Shown: in pieces, positions 18,811 to 26,988 of the stretch
Numbering within the stretch: the stretch's first letter is position 1
Layout: the number at the start of each line of letters is the position of its first letter
DNA from: Methanobacterium sp. UBA353
GTDB taxonomy: Archaea > Methanobacteriota > Methanobacteria > Methanobacteriales > Methanobacteriaceae
Length of the DNA: 38,787 bases
Direction: 5' to 3'
Assembly: GCA_002496805.1 (NCBI GenBank)
Contig: DALO01000032.1
Location: forward strand, 1-38,787
Program-made: the position numbers and the translations under genes
The notes under the pieces: model-generated
What the model was told of the DNA's origin: nothing
Database searches by the model: none
What the model saw: the letters and a program-made list of their open reading frames with translations, nothing else

Positions 18811-19350
18811 TCGTGAATGTAAAAAAATACATGTACTTATTTAATTCTAAATACATCTTGTTTATCTATTTAACCGAAACCCTAAACAAGTACTATTTGG
18901 AAATATTTCAAAAACATCATTTTAAGATAATCACTGATATCATAAGTATCATTGAAAAAAAGAATAATATGATGACTATATTAATTTATCTCACCTAACT
19001 TAATGCTATTGTTGCTGATAGACACCATTACCACACCCAGATGTAGTGAAGGAATGTTAATAATCTAATAATCCACCTTGAACATGATACGATGAAAACA
19101 AGATTAATGATTATCCAAACACCCTTAATAGGTGAACTTCTTCAGATTTGTTTTATTAATCTAAATTACATGGGTTAAGATTTTTATCACTTTTTGAAGT
19201 GAATATTTTAGTATATGTTATATTCCATGGGTGATTAAATAAAGAATTACAACATTGTAAATACATTTTTATATTCTGTAAAATAAACCATTGAATTCTA
19301 CTACTTAACTTCAATCATATTAATAGTGTAGATATCCAAGAGATCATAAA
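18811..19350. other. 540-bp AT-rich divergent intergenic region
   Basis: It separates the reverse ABC operon from moeA. I see no convincing gene: a 28-codon ATG frame at 19092 has no SD and no recognisable content. The region holds two inverted repeats near moeA (19187-19202 and 19247-19260) and a TATA-like ATTTTTATATTC at about 19264, plausible for moeA transcription. Confidence 0.5.
19187..19260 (+). promoter_or_regulatory. Two inverted repeats upstream of moeA
   Basis: TCACTT-TTTG-AAGTGA (19187-19202) and TTACAA-CA-TTGTAA (19247-19260) are both perfect in their 6-bp arms. The second sits immediately before a TATA-like element at about 19264, about 90 bp ahead of the moeA start, a suitable place for an operator. 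The factor is unknown. Confidence 0.4.
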
Positions 19351-20565
19351 ATGTTTTTATCAAAACTCATCCCACCAGAGGATGCTAAAAAAATAATTTT
19401 TAATCACTTGAAAGCACCTTCTACAGAAATTGTTGACTTGGAAAAAGCGTATCAGAGAGTTATTGCTCAAGATGTGACTTCTAATCTAAATTCACCTCCT
19501 TTCGATCGTGCCGCTATGGATGGTTATGCTGTTAAAGCTGAAGATACCTTTGGACATTCTGAAAAGAATCCAGCTCAATTAAAAATTATAGATATTATCG
19601 GTGCGGGAGAAAAGTCGAGAGTTCTGCTTAAAAAGGGTGAAGCGATTAAAATAGCCACTGGTGCTCCCTTACCATCCGGTGCCAATGCTGTGGTGATGGA
19701 AGAATTCACATACTCTGAAGGAAAACATTTAGATGTTGAAACATCACTGGTTCCTTGGGAAAATGTTTCCCCAGTTGGAGAGGATTTCCATAAGGGAGAT
19801 CTGATATTGGAAAAAGGAAAAATTTTAAACCCAGCAGAATTGGGGCTTGTGGCTTCTTCTGGTTTGGACCGTGTTTCAGTATTCAAAAAACCAAAAATAG
19901 GAGTTATTATCACAGGCAGTGAGTTGGTAATGCCTAAAACTAATCTTGAAGGAGCAGAGGTAATAAATTCCAATTTTTTTACAATTAAATCCATGATAAA
20001 AAGTTGTCTGGCTGTTCCTGACATGTTCCATGCTATTGATGATGCTAGTCTGATGAAAGATATGCTTACCAAGCTGTTAAATGATTATGATGCAGTGATC
20101 ACAACCGGTGGTACTGCAATTAGCAAAGGAGATGTTGTGGTGGATGTTGCCAATGAAATGGGAGATGTATTAATGCATGGCGTTTCTTTACGCCCAGGTA
20201 AACCATTTGCATTTGCAAAAATCCATGGAAAACCTGTTTTTATGTTGTCTGGTTTCCCAGTGGCAGCCATGGTACAGTTCGATGCTTTTGTGAGAGAGTC
20301 TCTTCACAAAATGCAGGGACTTCAGATGAAACCTTTAACTATCCAGAAAAAGGCAACCAGACAAATAGCGTCGACTTTAGGTAGGACAGACTATATTCGT
20401 GCGGTAATTGAAGGAGATGTGGTTCGTCCCTTGAAAATTAAGGGTTCAGGGATCATAAAGTCAATGGTTGAATCGAATTCTTACATCATAATACCAGAAA
20501 ATACGGAAGGAATTTTTGAAGGAGAATACTGCTTGGTTCTTCCTTATCAATCGTTAAAGGCTTAA
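19351..20565 (+). CDS. moeA: Molybdopterin molybdotransferase MoeA
   Basis: MoeA inserts molybdate or tungstate into adenylylated molybdopterin, giving the metal cofactor needed by formylmethanofuran and formate dehydrogenases in methanogens. 404 residues, normal length. Visible: the N-terminal domain with PPFDRAAMDGYAV, the ATGAPLPSGANAVVMEE segment, the MoCF-binding domain with GVIITGSEL and ITTGGTAISKGD, then GKPFAFAKIHGKPVFMLSG, and the C-terminal beta domain. The start is ATG with only a weak SD. The neighbouring protease gene follows at 37 bp on the same strand and may be co-transcribed. Confidence 0.94.
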   Translation: MFLSKLIPPEDAKKIIFNHLKAPSTEIVDLEKAYQRVIAQDVTSNLNSPPFDRAAMDGYAVKAEDTFGHSEKNPAQLKIIDIIGAGEKSRVLLKKGEAIKIATGAPLPSGANAVVMEEFTYSEGKHLDVETSLVPWENVSPVGEDFHKGDLILEKGKILNPAELGLVASSGLDRVSVFKKPKIGVIITGSELVMPKTNLEGAEVINSNFFTIKSMIKSCLAVPDMFHAIDDASLMKDMLTKLLNDYDAVITTGGTAISKGDVVVDVANEMGDVLMHGVSLRPGKPFAFAKIHGKPVFMLSGFPVAAMVQFDAFVRESLHKMQGLQMKPLTIQKKATRQIASTLGRTDYIRAVIEGDVVRPLKIKGSGIIKSMVESNSYIIIPENTEGIFEGEYCLVLPYQSLKA

Positions 20566-20602
20566 ATCAAAGGGAATATCATTAATGAAAAGGTGATCTT
20601 GT

Positions 20603-21790
20603 TTGAATGTGTTATTGTATTATGTCATTTTAATTGTCGCCATCTATATATTGGCCATCTTATTCAGAGATAGGTTGAAAATAGATATTTATGGGCCTAT
20701 TCTCATGAAAAGGACCCAAAAAATGAGAGGATGGATAGATTTCATAGCGAACCTCAGCCCTAGATTTTGGCGATGGAGTATGAATATAGGCATCCCAATA
20801 GCTATTTTGGGCATGATTTTTATGGTTTACACCATTATAATGTCCCTGATGATTATGATTCAATCATACATGGTTCAGACTTCTTCAGCTCCTGCTGCAG
20901 CATTATTATTGCCTGGAGTCGATGTTCCTGGATCTCCAGTGTTCATTCCCATTGTTTCTGGAATTATCGCCCTGGTTCTGCTCATGGTGGTTCATGAATT
21001 TGGGCACGGAATTCTGGCCAGAGCGGAAGGTGTTAAGATCAAATCAATTGGCGTTATCTTAGCAGCAATACTGCCCGGGGCCTTTGTGGAACTTGATGAA
21101 GAAGATGTGGAAAAGGCAAAAAAATCTGCGAAACTCCGCATATATGCTGCTGGTTCAATTTTTAACATTGCACTGGCAGGACTTGCATTTGTTGTTGTGC
21201 TTATTTTATCGTCATCTTTCATACCCTACGCTTTCCAAGAAAATGGGGTTACCATTACCAGTATCACCCATAATGGTCCTGCTGAAGGTGTACTTAAAGA
21301 AGGAATGGTTGTAACCAATATTAATGGTTTTCAAGTAAATAGCCGGACAGATTATACTGACTTGATTATGAATAAAACTAAACCCGGAGACAAGTTGACT
21401 TTCGTCACTGATCAGGGGACATATACCATCACTTCAACTGGGCAACCACATAATGCTTCTATAACTTATCCAGGAACACGTAGTGAAACACATCTAGTGG
21501 TTAAACCTGAAGTTTCCTCTAAATATGGTGAAATACTTCCTTGGTTTTTATACTACCTATCTGATGTAGGTTACTGGGTTTTTGCATTGAACCTGATGGT
21601 GGCCCTGTTTAACCTTCTTCCTTTTAAACCACTGGATGGGGGAATAATATTTGAAGAACTTTTGGGATATAAATTGTCAAAAGAATGGGTAGATAAAATT
21701 GTTTCCAGTGTTACGGCGGTCATGGTTTCAATTGTGGCATTTTTAATAATCTACAGCATTGTTCCAGGAATAATCAGCATGGTAACATAA
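20603..21790 (+). CDS. Site-2 protease family (M50) membrane metalloprotease with PDZ domain
   Basis: 395 residues with several membrane helices. The zinc motif HEFGH lies at residues 131-135 within a helix, and the distal ligand motif NLLPFKPLDGG has its Asp at about 345, so the catalytic set is complete. Between them is a PDZ-like domain (about 205-300) with GPAEGVLKEGMVVTNINGF. Such proteases cut membrane-embedded substrates, often anti-sigma factors or signal-peptide remnants; the archaeal substrates are mostly unknown. The start is TTG, supported by AGGTGAT five bases upstream. Confidence 0.92.
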   Translation: MNVLLYYVILIVAIYILAILFRDRLKIDIYGPILMKRTQKMRGWIDFIANLSPRFWRWSMNIGIPIAILGMIFMVYTIIMSLMIMIQSYMVQTSSAPAAALLLPGVDVPGSPVFIPIVSGIIALVLLMVVHEFGHGILARAEGVKIKSIGVILAAILPGAFVELDEEDVEKAKKSAKLRIYAAGSIFNIALAGLAFVVVLILSSSFIPYAFQENGVTITSITHNGPAEGVLKEGMVVTNINGFQVNSRTDYTDLIMNKTKPGDKLTFVTDQGTYTITSTGQPHNASITYPGTRSETHLVVKPEVSSKYGEILPWFLYYLSDVGYWVFALNLMVALFNLLPFKPLDGGIIFEELLGYKLSKEWVDKIVSSVTAVMVSIVAFLIIYSIVPGIISMVT

Positions 21791-21892
21791 CTTCCAACTA
21801 GGTATTCACCCCAGTTGAGCAATCAATGACAATGCTGAGAAAAAATATTTTTTTTAAAATTATCTTTTTTTATATCGAAAATGTAGATTAAA

Positions 21893-22075
21893 TTATCTAC
21901 CTTTTTTGCAGTGCAAACAAATATACTGGCCTTCTTTGTTTAATCGATTGGTTTTCAAAACTTTACCACAGTTTTTACATTGCACTTTCACCAGAAGAGA
22001 TGGTGGCGGGGGAACGGCTGGTTTTTGACAATTGCATTTTACTCCAACCATGATCTTATTATTCTTGATTTTCAT
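21893..22075 (-). CDS. Small zinc-ribbon protein
   Basis: 60 residues from ATG 22075 (a TTG three codons earlier is possible). A CNC motif is followed by a Pro-rich linker and then CKNC and CLHC knuckles 16 residues apart, a typical zinc ribbon. No further domain is present. The gene is divergent from the V4R regulator and shares the 230-bp control region full of CGAACG motifs, so the two may be co-regulated. Possible roles are nucleic-acid binding or a protein adaptor; nothing more specific can be said. Confidence 0.65.
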   Translation of the reverse strand: MKIKNNKIMVGVKCNCQKPAVPPPPSLLVKVQCKNCGKVLKTNRLNKEGQYICLHCKKGR

Positions 22076-22137
22076 TTGACCCAATTAATTAAGCTGCAAT
22101 TATTTCGATTTTAATAACAACAATATTAGTTCTGCAG

Positions 22138-22222
22138 TATACGAACGTATGGTTATATACGAAGCACAATTATATAAAAGTTACTGTTCGTAGTGAACCG
22201 AACGTACTTATATACCCGAACG
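22138..22222. promoter_or_regulatory. Cluster of CGAACG operator-like motifs around TATA boxes
   Basis: CGAACG occurs exactly at 22142-22147, 22199-22204 and 22217-22222. A near copy CGAAGC lies at 22160-22165 and an inverted near copy TGTTCG at 22185-22190. The first is part of a near-palindrome ATACG-AA-CGTAT (22139-22150); GTTCG and CGAAC (22186-22203) make another inverted pair. TATA-like elements (TTATATAC at about 22153, ATTATATAAAAG at 22169, TTATATACC at 22208) are interleaved. This looks like an autoregulatory operator array for the V4R regulator and/or the divergent zinc-ribbon gene. Confidence 0.55.
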
Positions 22223-22308
22223 AATATAATAGGTGAATGTACTATACTTTAATAACACACGTGATCATTACCTTGAGGAGAATAATTATAATAAATTGAG
22301 GAGTTACA

Positions 22309-23067
22309 TTGGCCCCAGTTAAAACTAAAAGTAGTGCGAAAATATTTTCCACAAAAACAGGGATTAATATTATTCAAAGCCCGATTAAGGCACAAATACT
22401 GTCACTTTTAAAAGAAGGCGGTATGAACGGATCCCAGATCGTTTCATCCACACAAAGATCTAAATCTACTATATCCGCACATTTACAAGATTTAGAAAAT
22501 GCGGGGATAATAGATTGGGTGATAGACCCCGAAGACCGTCGTCGTAAAATATATTATATTAATTCCAAATTTTTAGGAGATTTTTCATCAGAAAAAGAAA
22601 TTGAAGATGATGACGACCAATATTTGCAAAATTTTGTCGCAGACTCGGATGACCCTTTGAAATTCTTCAGATTCATGTTCAGATCTATCCGAGTAGCACT
22701 TCTGGATGAAGGTATAAACATTGACCCCATACTACGCAACGCAGGTGTCAAAGTAGGAAATACATTTTACCAAAAATTAAAAACCACTGATCAAAATGAA
22801 TTTATTGATAATCTAACAAAATTCTGGGAAACCAATCAATTAGGCCAAATAGAACTTAAAAGCATTGACCCCCTTATTATCCAGTTATATGACTGTTTCG
22901 AATGTGAAGATCTGCCAAAAATTGGTAGAACCGTCTGTTCCTTTGATTCGGGTGTGCTCGAAGCCTTTTTCTCGAAATATTTCCAGGAACATGTGGAAGT
23001 GTCAGAAGTTAAATGTTACGCTCAAGGAGATGAGTGTTGTCAATTTATTGTGAAACCCAGTTCATGA
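22309..23067 (+). CDS. HTH transcriptional regulator with C-terminal V4R domain
   Basis: 252 residues. The N-terminal winged helix-turn-helix (about residues 15-85) is ArsR/MarR-like: SPIKAQILSLLKEGGMNGSQIV, then STISAHLQDLENAGIIDW and the wing DPEDRRRKIYY. A short acidic linker (EIEDDDDQ) leads into a V4R domain (about 115-250), a small-molecule-sensing fold. Its end carries cysteines in DCFEC, TVC, VKC and DECCQF, which could bind metal or a cofactor. The TTG start is supported by TTGAGGAG five bases upstream. The upstream CGAACG cluster suggests autoregulation. Ligand unknown. Confidence 0.9.
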   Translation: MAPVKTKSSAKIFSTKTGINIIQSPIKAQILSLLKEGGMNGSQIVSSTQRSKSTISAHLQDLENAGIIDWVIDPEDRRRKIYYINSKFLGDFSSEKEIEDDDDQYLQNFVADSDDPLKFFRFMFRSIRVALLDEGINIDPILRNAGVKVGNTFYQKLKTTDQNEFIDNLTKFWETNQLGQIELKSIDPLIIQLYDCFECEDLPKIGRTVCSFDSGVLEAFFSKYFQEHVEVSEVKCYAQGDECCQFIVKPSS

Positions 23068-24045
23068 TTAGTCAAAACTCGCTAAAAATCTCTTTATTGC
23101 ACTTGAAGCTTTTAAAACGTCTCTTATACAACCATAGTGTCCCCATATCGAATCATATAGAAATATTTCTGAATTTTTAAGACTTTCCTTCAAAGGCATT
23201 ACACTGAATTTTTCATCTACTATCTGATCTTGGTGTATTCCAATCACCAGGGAAGGAACATTGATCTGGGATAGATCATGAGCTAGATCATGGTTAAACA
23301 TTGCTTTATTTCTCCAAACTAAATCATTAGCATCCCAATTAATCGAATCAGCCTTTCTTTCATTGACACTCTTAAGAAATTCATTTTTAGATTCAAAACA
23401 ATGCTCGTAGTTTTCTGGGGAAAGTGACCACAGGTAACTCAGGTATGCTACATGTTCCATGACTTTCACTGGGTTCTGGACGTATTTTCCATTATTGTAT
23501 TCATGATCTCCTTCTATGATCTGGTTCATGAGATGATAAACACCAAACATCCTGTTGGATAAATGATGGCTGGTTGCGTGAAGTATTATGAAATTCATAA
23601 AATCAGGATATTCCAAAGCCCAATGAAGGACTTGAAATCCCCCCATGGAAGTGCCCATAATGCCCTGCAAATGTTCAATCCCCAACCCCTGACTGATCAA
23701 TTCATGTTGAGCTACAGCCATGTCTTTAACAGTATATTCCGGGAAATTTATACCCATGCCAGTGCTAGATGGGCAAGATGATCCTGGAGTCCCCAATGCA
23801 GTTGGACTTATCACATAGAACTTGTTGGTGTCGATAACCTTTCCAGGGCCAATAACGCTGCTAAGGTTTTCCACTGACGCGTAATCTCCACTCCAACCGT
23901 GAAGATATAAAAAAGCATTGGTTACTTTCCCCTGTTCATCAAACTTTTTAATCCCCTGAACTGCGTATTCAATTGATAAATCAGAGATAACCTTTCCGGA
24001 TTCAAATTTAAAGTCATGAATGATGTGATTTTTTGGTTCAAGCAA
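23068..24045 (-). CDS. MetX-like alpha/beta hydrolase (homoserine acetyltransferase family)
   Basis: 325 residues with the MetX-type fold: HGWSGDY oxyanion region, nucleophile in GTSMGGFQVLHWALEYP (Ser about 133), Asp in IHQDQ (about 273) and His in WGHYG (about 303), so the triad is complete. MetX acylates homoserine in methionine synthesis, but many archaeal relatives are uncharacterised hydrolases or acyltransferases, so I do not give a gene symbol. The start is TTG at 24045: GGGAGGT ends six bases before it, and that SD lies inside the longer GTG-started frame (24060). It converges on the V4R regulator with no gap between stops. Confidence 0.82.
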   Translation of the reverse strand: MLEPKNHIIHDFKFESGKVISDLSIEYAVQGIKKFDEQGKVTNAFLYLHGWSGDYASVENLSSVIGPGKVIDTNKFYVISPTALGTPGSSCPSSTGMGINFPEYTVKDMAVAQHELISQGLGIEHLQGIMGTSMGGFQVLHWALEYPDFMNFIILHATSHHLSNRMFGVYHLMNQIIEGDHEYNNGKYVQNPVKVMEHVAYLSYLWSLSPENYEHCFESKNEFLKSVNERKADSINWDANDLVWRNKAMFNHDLAHDLSQINVPSLVIGIHQDQIVDEKFSVMPLKESLKNSEIFLYDSIWGHYGCIRDVLKASSAIKRFLASFD

Positions 24046-24099
24046 GAATAAACCTCCCACACGATGGTTTTGACACTATGGAAACTATTAGATTTCCGG

Positions 24100-24801
24100 T
24101 TATTTGTTTTTTTCAAATTTAACTATGGTTGTTGAAAGATACTTTCCCTTTTTTGCAAAGCCATTGAAGATTTTTTCATCATCCATCCCACAATTTTGAA
24201 CAGAAATAATTTTTTTAACCCTTGAATCTTTATTTATAATTTCTTCAAGCATTTCAGAGTGGCGAGAAGTCTTCATTATCACTGCAGTATCTGCGTGCTC
24301 CAATATCTCTTCCAGTCTCTGGTCCACCTTGGGAACTATTATTACTATCTCATCTTTCTCACTCAAAGTGATGCCTGCACTGGCAGCACAACTGGTGAAC
24401 GATGTAATTCCGGGAATCATCTCCACATCATATCCTTCGTCCCGAATTATCTGTGCAATGTAGGAAAAAGTGCTGTATATTGAAGGATCTCCTAAAGTTA
24501 TAAATGATACGTCTTTGCCTTCTTCAAGTTCATCCATTACAAGTTGAGCTGCACCTTTCCAATAATTTTCCAATGCTTTTTTATCCTCTATCATGGGAAA
24601 AAGAGGTTCGATTAGAACATAGTCATCTTTTCGTTCATTTAAAATATTTTGAACTATTGAAAGGGCTAAACTAGGTTTATCCTTTGAAGATTTAGGGGCA
24701 CAGATGACTGGCACAGATTTTAATGTTTTTATTCCCTTAACTGTGAGTAGTTCAGAGTCTCCCGGACCCACCCCTAAACCAATAAGTTTTCCTTTATCCA
24801 T
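24100..24801 (-). CDS. cbiL: Cobalt-factor II (precorrin-2) C20-methyltransferase
   Basis: SAM-dependent methylase of the anaerobic corrin pathway, needed for the corrinoid of methanogen methyltransferases. 233 residues with the tetrapyrrole-methylase pattern: GLGVGPGDSELLTVKG at the N-terminus, then FITLGDPSIYSTFSYI, EMIPGITSFTSCAASAGI and an AVIMKTSR segment. These match CbiL/CobI better than other corrin methylases. ATG 24801 is chosen because GGTG lies six bases upstream; an in-frame GTG at 24810 falls inside that SD. It stands apart from other cobalamin genes and runs into the hydrolase gene 54 bp downstream. Confidence 0.92.
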   Translation of the reverse strand: MDKGKLIGLGVGPGDSELLTVKGIKTLKSVPVICAPKSSKDKPSLALSIVQNILNERKDDYVLIEPLFPMIEDKKALENYWKGAAQLVMDELEEGKDVSFITLGDPSIYSTFSYIAQIIRDEGYDVEMIPGITSFTSCAASAGITLSEKDEIVIIVPKVDQRLEEILEHADTAVIMKTSRHSEMLEEIINKDSRVKKIISVQNCGMDDEKIFNGFAKKGKYLSTTIVKFEKNK

Positions 24802-25129
24802 AGTAAACACCGCTTAACAAACATTTAAATTAATTCTAAATTTAGTCCTTAGATTAATTAGTTATCGATTAAGGTTTAAAAAATGCATTATTTTCCCTAA
24901 AATTTATAATAAATAAATTATAAAAAGTAATATATGATAGTTCTTCACAAGAGCTTTTAAATTACATTATAGAAGAAAAATTTGATAAAAATTCTCAAAA
25001 ATATGTAATATCCACGATATATATAAATGAACTAACTTGCAGTTATAATCAGAATTCAATCCGGATTAAACATGTTATAAAGGTTTCAAAACTTCATGTA
25101 TTTATACCACTACCAAAATATAAGTCCCT
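24802..25129. other. AT-rich divergent promoter region
   Basis: 328 bp between cbiL and the helicase gene. I see no coding frame or repeat of note. The right end holds a TATA box for the helicase gene (25101-25108). Confidence 0.5.
25101..25108 (+). promoter_or_regulatory. TATA box, predicts leaderless helicase mRNA
   Basis: TTTATACC is centred about 25 bases before the ATG at 25130, the usual archaeal TATA-to-start distance. There is no SD before that ATG. Both facts suggest transcription starts at or next to the start codon. Confidence 0.5.
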
Positions 25130-26869
25130 ATGGAAAACAGCTTTTTCTGTAACAAATGTGGGATGATAAAAAGCCGCTGCATTTGTACATCAGACAAATC
25201 AAAGCAAATTAAAACTGCTAAAATATCAACACCACAGCTAGAAACACTTAAAAATCAATTTCCGGATATTTCCGAAAATATATTAGAAAAATTCCCATTT
25301 CAAACTCCTCGAAAAGGACAATTAGAAATAATATCCGAGATTGTCGATGCTATTGACCGTGGTTATTCCAATATTATCCTTGAAGCAGGTACCGGTACCG
25401 GAAAATCGGCTGTGGCCACAACCCTAGCCAGAATATTTCAACCAGCTTATATTTTAACCATGACTAAACAACTTCAAGCCCAATATGCTGTAGAGTTTGA
25501 TTACCCCTTAGTTAAAGGTCGGGGTAACTTTTTATGCAAAAATGAAAGTCTGGAGTACAGTTGTGACCAGGGTACATGTCAGACCATTCCCAGCACCCAA
25601 AAATTTGTTTGTGATTTCGGTATAAGCAAATCCCCATTTAATAGCGAGATGCGTGCATTTGAAGATGCCTTTGGAACCCCAGTCTACTTCCGTTCCAATG
25701 ATAGATGCAGTTACTGGGATCAAAAAGCAGTGGCAGTGGAAAGTCCTATTACCTTAATGAATTATGATTATGCATTACTTGAACTTAACTATGTAAAACA
25801 CTTTGGAAAAAGGCATTTAATGGTTTTAGATGAGGCGCATAACATAGAAGATAAGTTAATGCAGCGTTTGGAAGTTAATCTTTACAACCGTCGTTTGGAA
25901 CGAGAAATCAAAAAGACCATACCTCCAAGTATGGCTAAATACAAGGACCCACAGGAATGGATTCTTTTTGTTGAATCCCTTTATGAGGATTACCGAGACA
26001 TTGACATTAAAAATATCCCTAAAAAGTCAGCTGACCGTGTCAATCGAATGAAAATGAATCTCAGTGAGCTTTCACGTAACTTAGAGAATAATCCAGAAAA
26101 CTGGGTAGTTGATACCAGTCCCGGTGGTGTGTCATTTAAACCTCTCCGAGTAAACACCTATGCCAGAGATCGGCTCTTCAACCATGCTGATATTAGGCTT
26201 TTTATGAGTGCCACCATCCTGGATCAGGATTTGTTCTCCCAGTGGCTAGGGATAGATCCTGATGAAACCTATTACATGGAAATTAAAAGTATTTTCCCAC
26301 AATCATCACGCCCTGTATACTTAAAACTAGTGGGAAACATGTCACAACGCCTTATTAAACGTACCGCCCCAAAAACAATTCCAATTCTGGAAAAAATCTT
26401 AGATCATCATAAAAATGAAAAAGGACTCATTCACACCCATAACTACAAATGCCAGCAATACATAATGAAACATCTTAAAAATCCTCGTTTAATGGGCCAT
26501 ACCCCTAAAAACAGGGAACAAGTTCTAAACAGGTTCGAACACTCCAAAGAGAAACGAGTACTTGTCAGCCCTTCCATGAGTGAAGGAGTGGATTTACCTT
26601 ATGAAAAGTGCCAGTTTCAGGTTATTTATAAAATACCCTTCCCGTACCTTGGAGATCCCCAAATAAACCAAAGAAAACATTTGGATCCCCCATGGTATGC
26701 CTATAAAACAATCATGACCTTGCTCCAAGCGTATGGGAGAGGTATGCGAGCTGAAGATGATTACTGTGAAACTTATATTCTGGATGGCAACTTTCGCATG
26801 TTACTGCGCAACCGCCTATACCGTAACTTGGTGCCAAACTTCTTCAAAGAAGCAATACAGAGAGAATGA
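25130..26869 (+). CDS. XPD/DinG-family iron-sulfur DNA helicase
   Basis: 579-residue SF2 helicase, 5'-3' type. The N-terminus has a zinc-finger-like CNKCG...CIC (Cys 7, 10, 17, 19). Walker A AGTGTGKS is at 86-93. The iron-sulfur domain cysteines are probably C136, C145, C150 and C193 (RCSYWDQ), with C161 extra. The DEAH box is at 234-237, and the second RecA domain has SATILD, SPSMSEGVDLPYE and the motif VI QAYGRGMRAEDD. All helicase motifs are intact. Its role is in DNA repair or unwinding; archaeal cells may carry more than one such protein. It is followed after 119 bp by the giant DUF4011 helicase in the same direction. Confidence 0.9.
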   Translation: MENSFFCNKCGMIKSRCICTSDKSKQIKTAKISTPQLETLKNQFPDISENILEKFPFQTPRKGQLEIISEIVDAIDRGYSNIILEAGTGTGKSAVATTLARIFQPAYILTMTKQLQAQYAVEFDYPLVKGRGNFLCKNESLEYSCDQGTCQTIPSTQKFVCDFGISKSPFNSEMRAFEDAFGTPVYFRSNDRCSYWDQKAVAVESPITLMNYDYALLELNYVKHFGKRHLMVLDEAHNIEDKLMQRLEVNLYNRRLEREIKKTIPPSMAKYKDPQEWILFVESLYEDYRDIDIKNIPKKSADRVNRMKMNLSELSRNLENNPENWVVDTSPGGVSFKPLRVNTYARDRLFNHADIRLFMSATILDQDLFSQWLGIDPDETYYMEIKSIFPQSSRPVYLKLVGNMSQRLIKRTAPKTIPILEKILDHHKNEKGLIHTHNYKCQQYIMKHLKNPRLMGHTPKNREQVLNRFEHSKEKRVLVSPSMSEGVDLPYEKCQFQVIYKIPFPYLGDPQINQRKHLDPPWYAYKTIMTLLQAYGRGMRAEDDYCETYILDGNFRMLLRNRLYRNLVPNFFKEAIQRE

Positions 26870-26988
26870 AAGCCGTGTGATTACAAACAGAGAGATAGTT
26901 TTAATATAAAGTTTTAATAAACCATGAATATTAAATTGAATGTTATAATTATTTACCAGCCTAATCAAGTAATGAGAGGTATTGATAA

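Noticed and set aside
18729..18998. 89-codon forward frame overlapping the ABC ATPase start
   Set aside because: First third is antisense to the ATPase and the remainder is AT-rich without coding character.
19092..19178. 28-codon ATG frame in the moeA upstream region
   Set aside because: No SD, no protein-like features; likely chance in AT-rich DNA.
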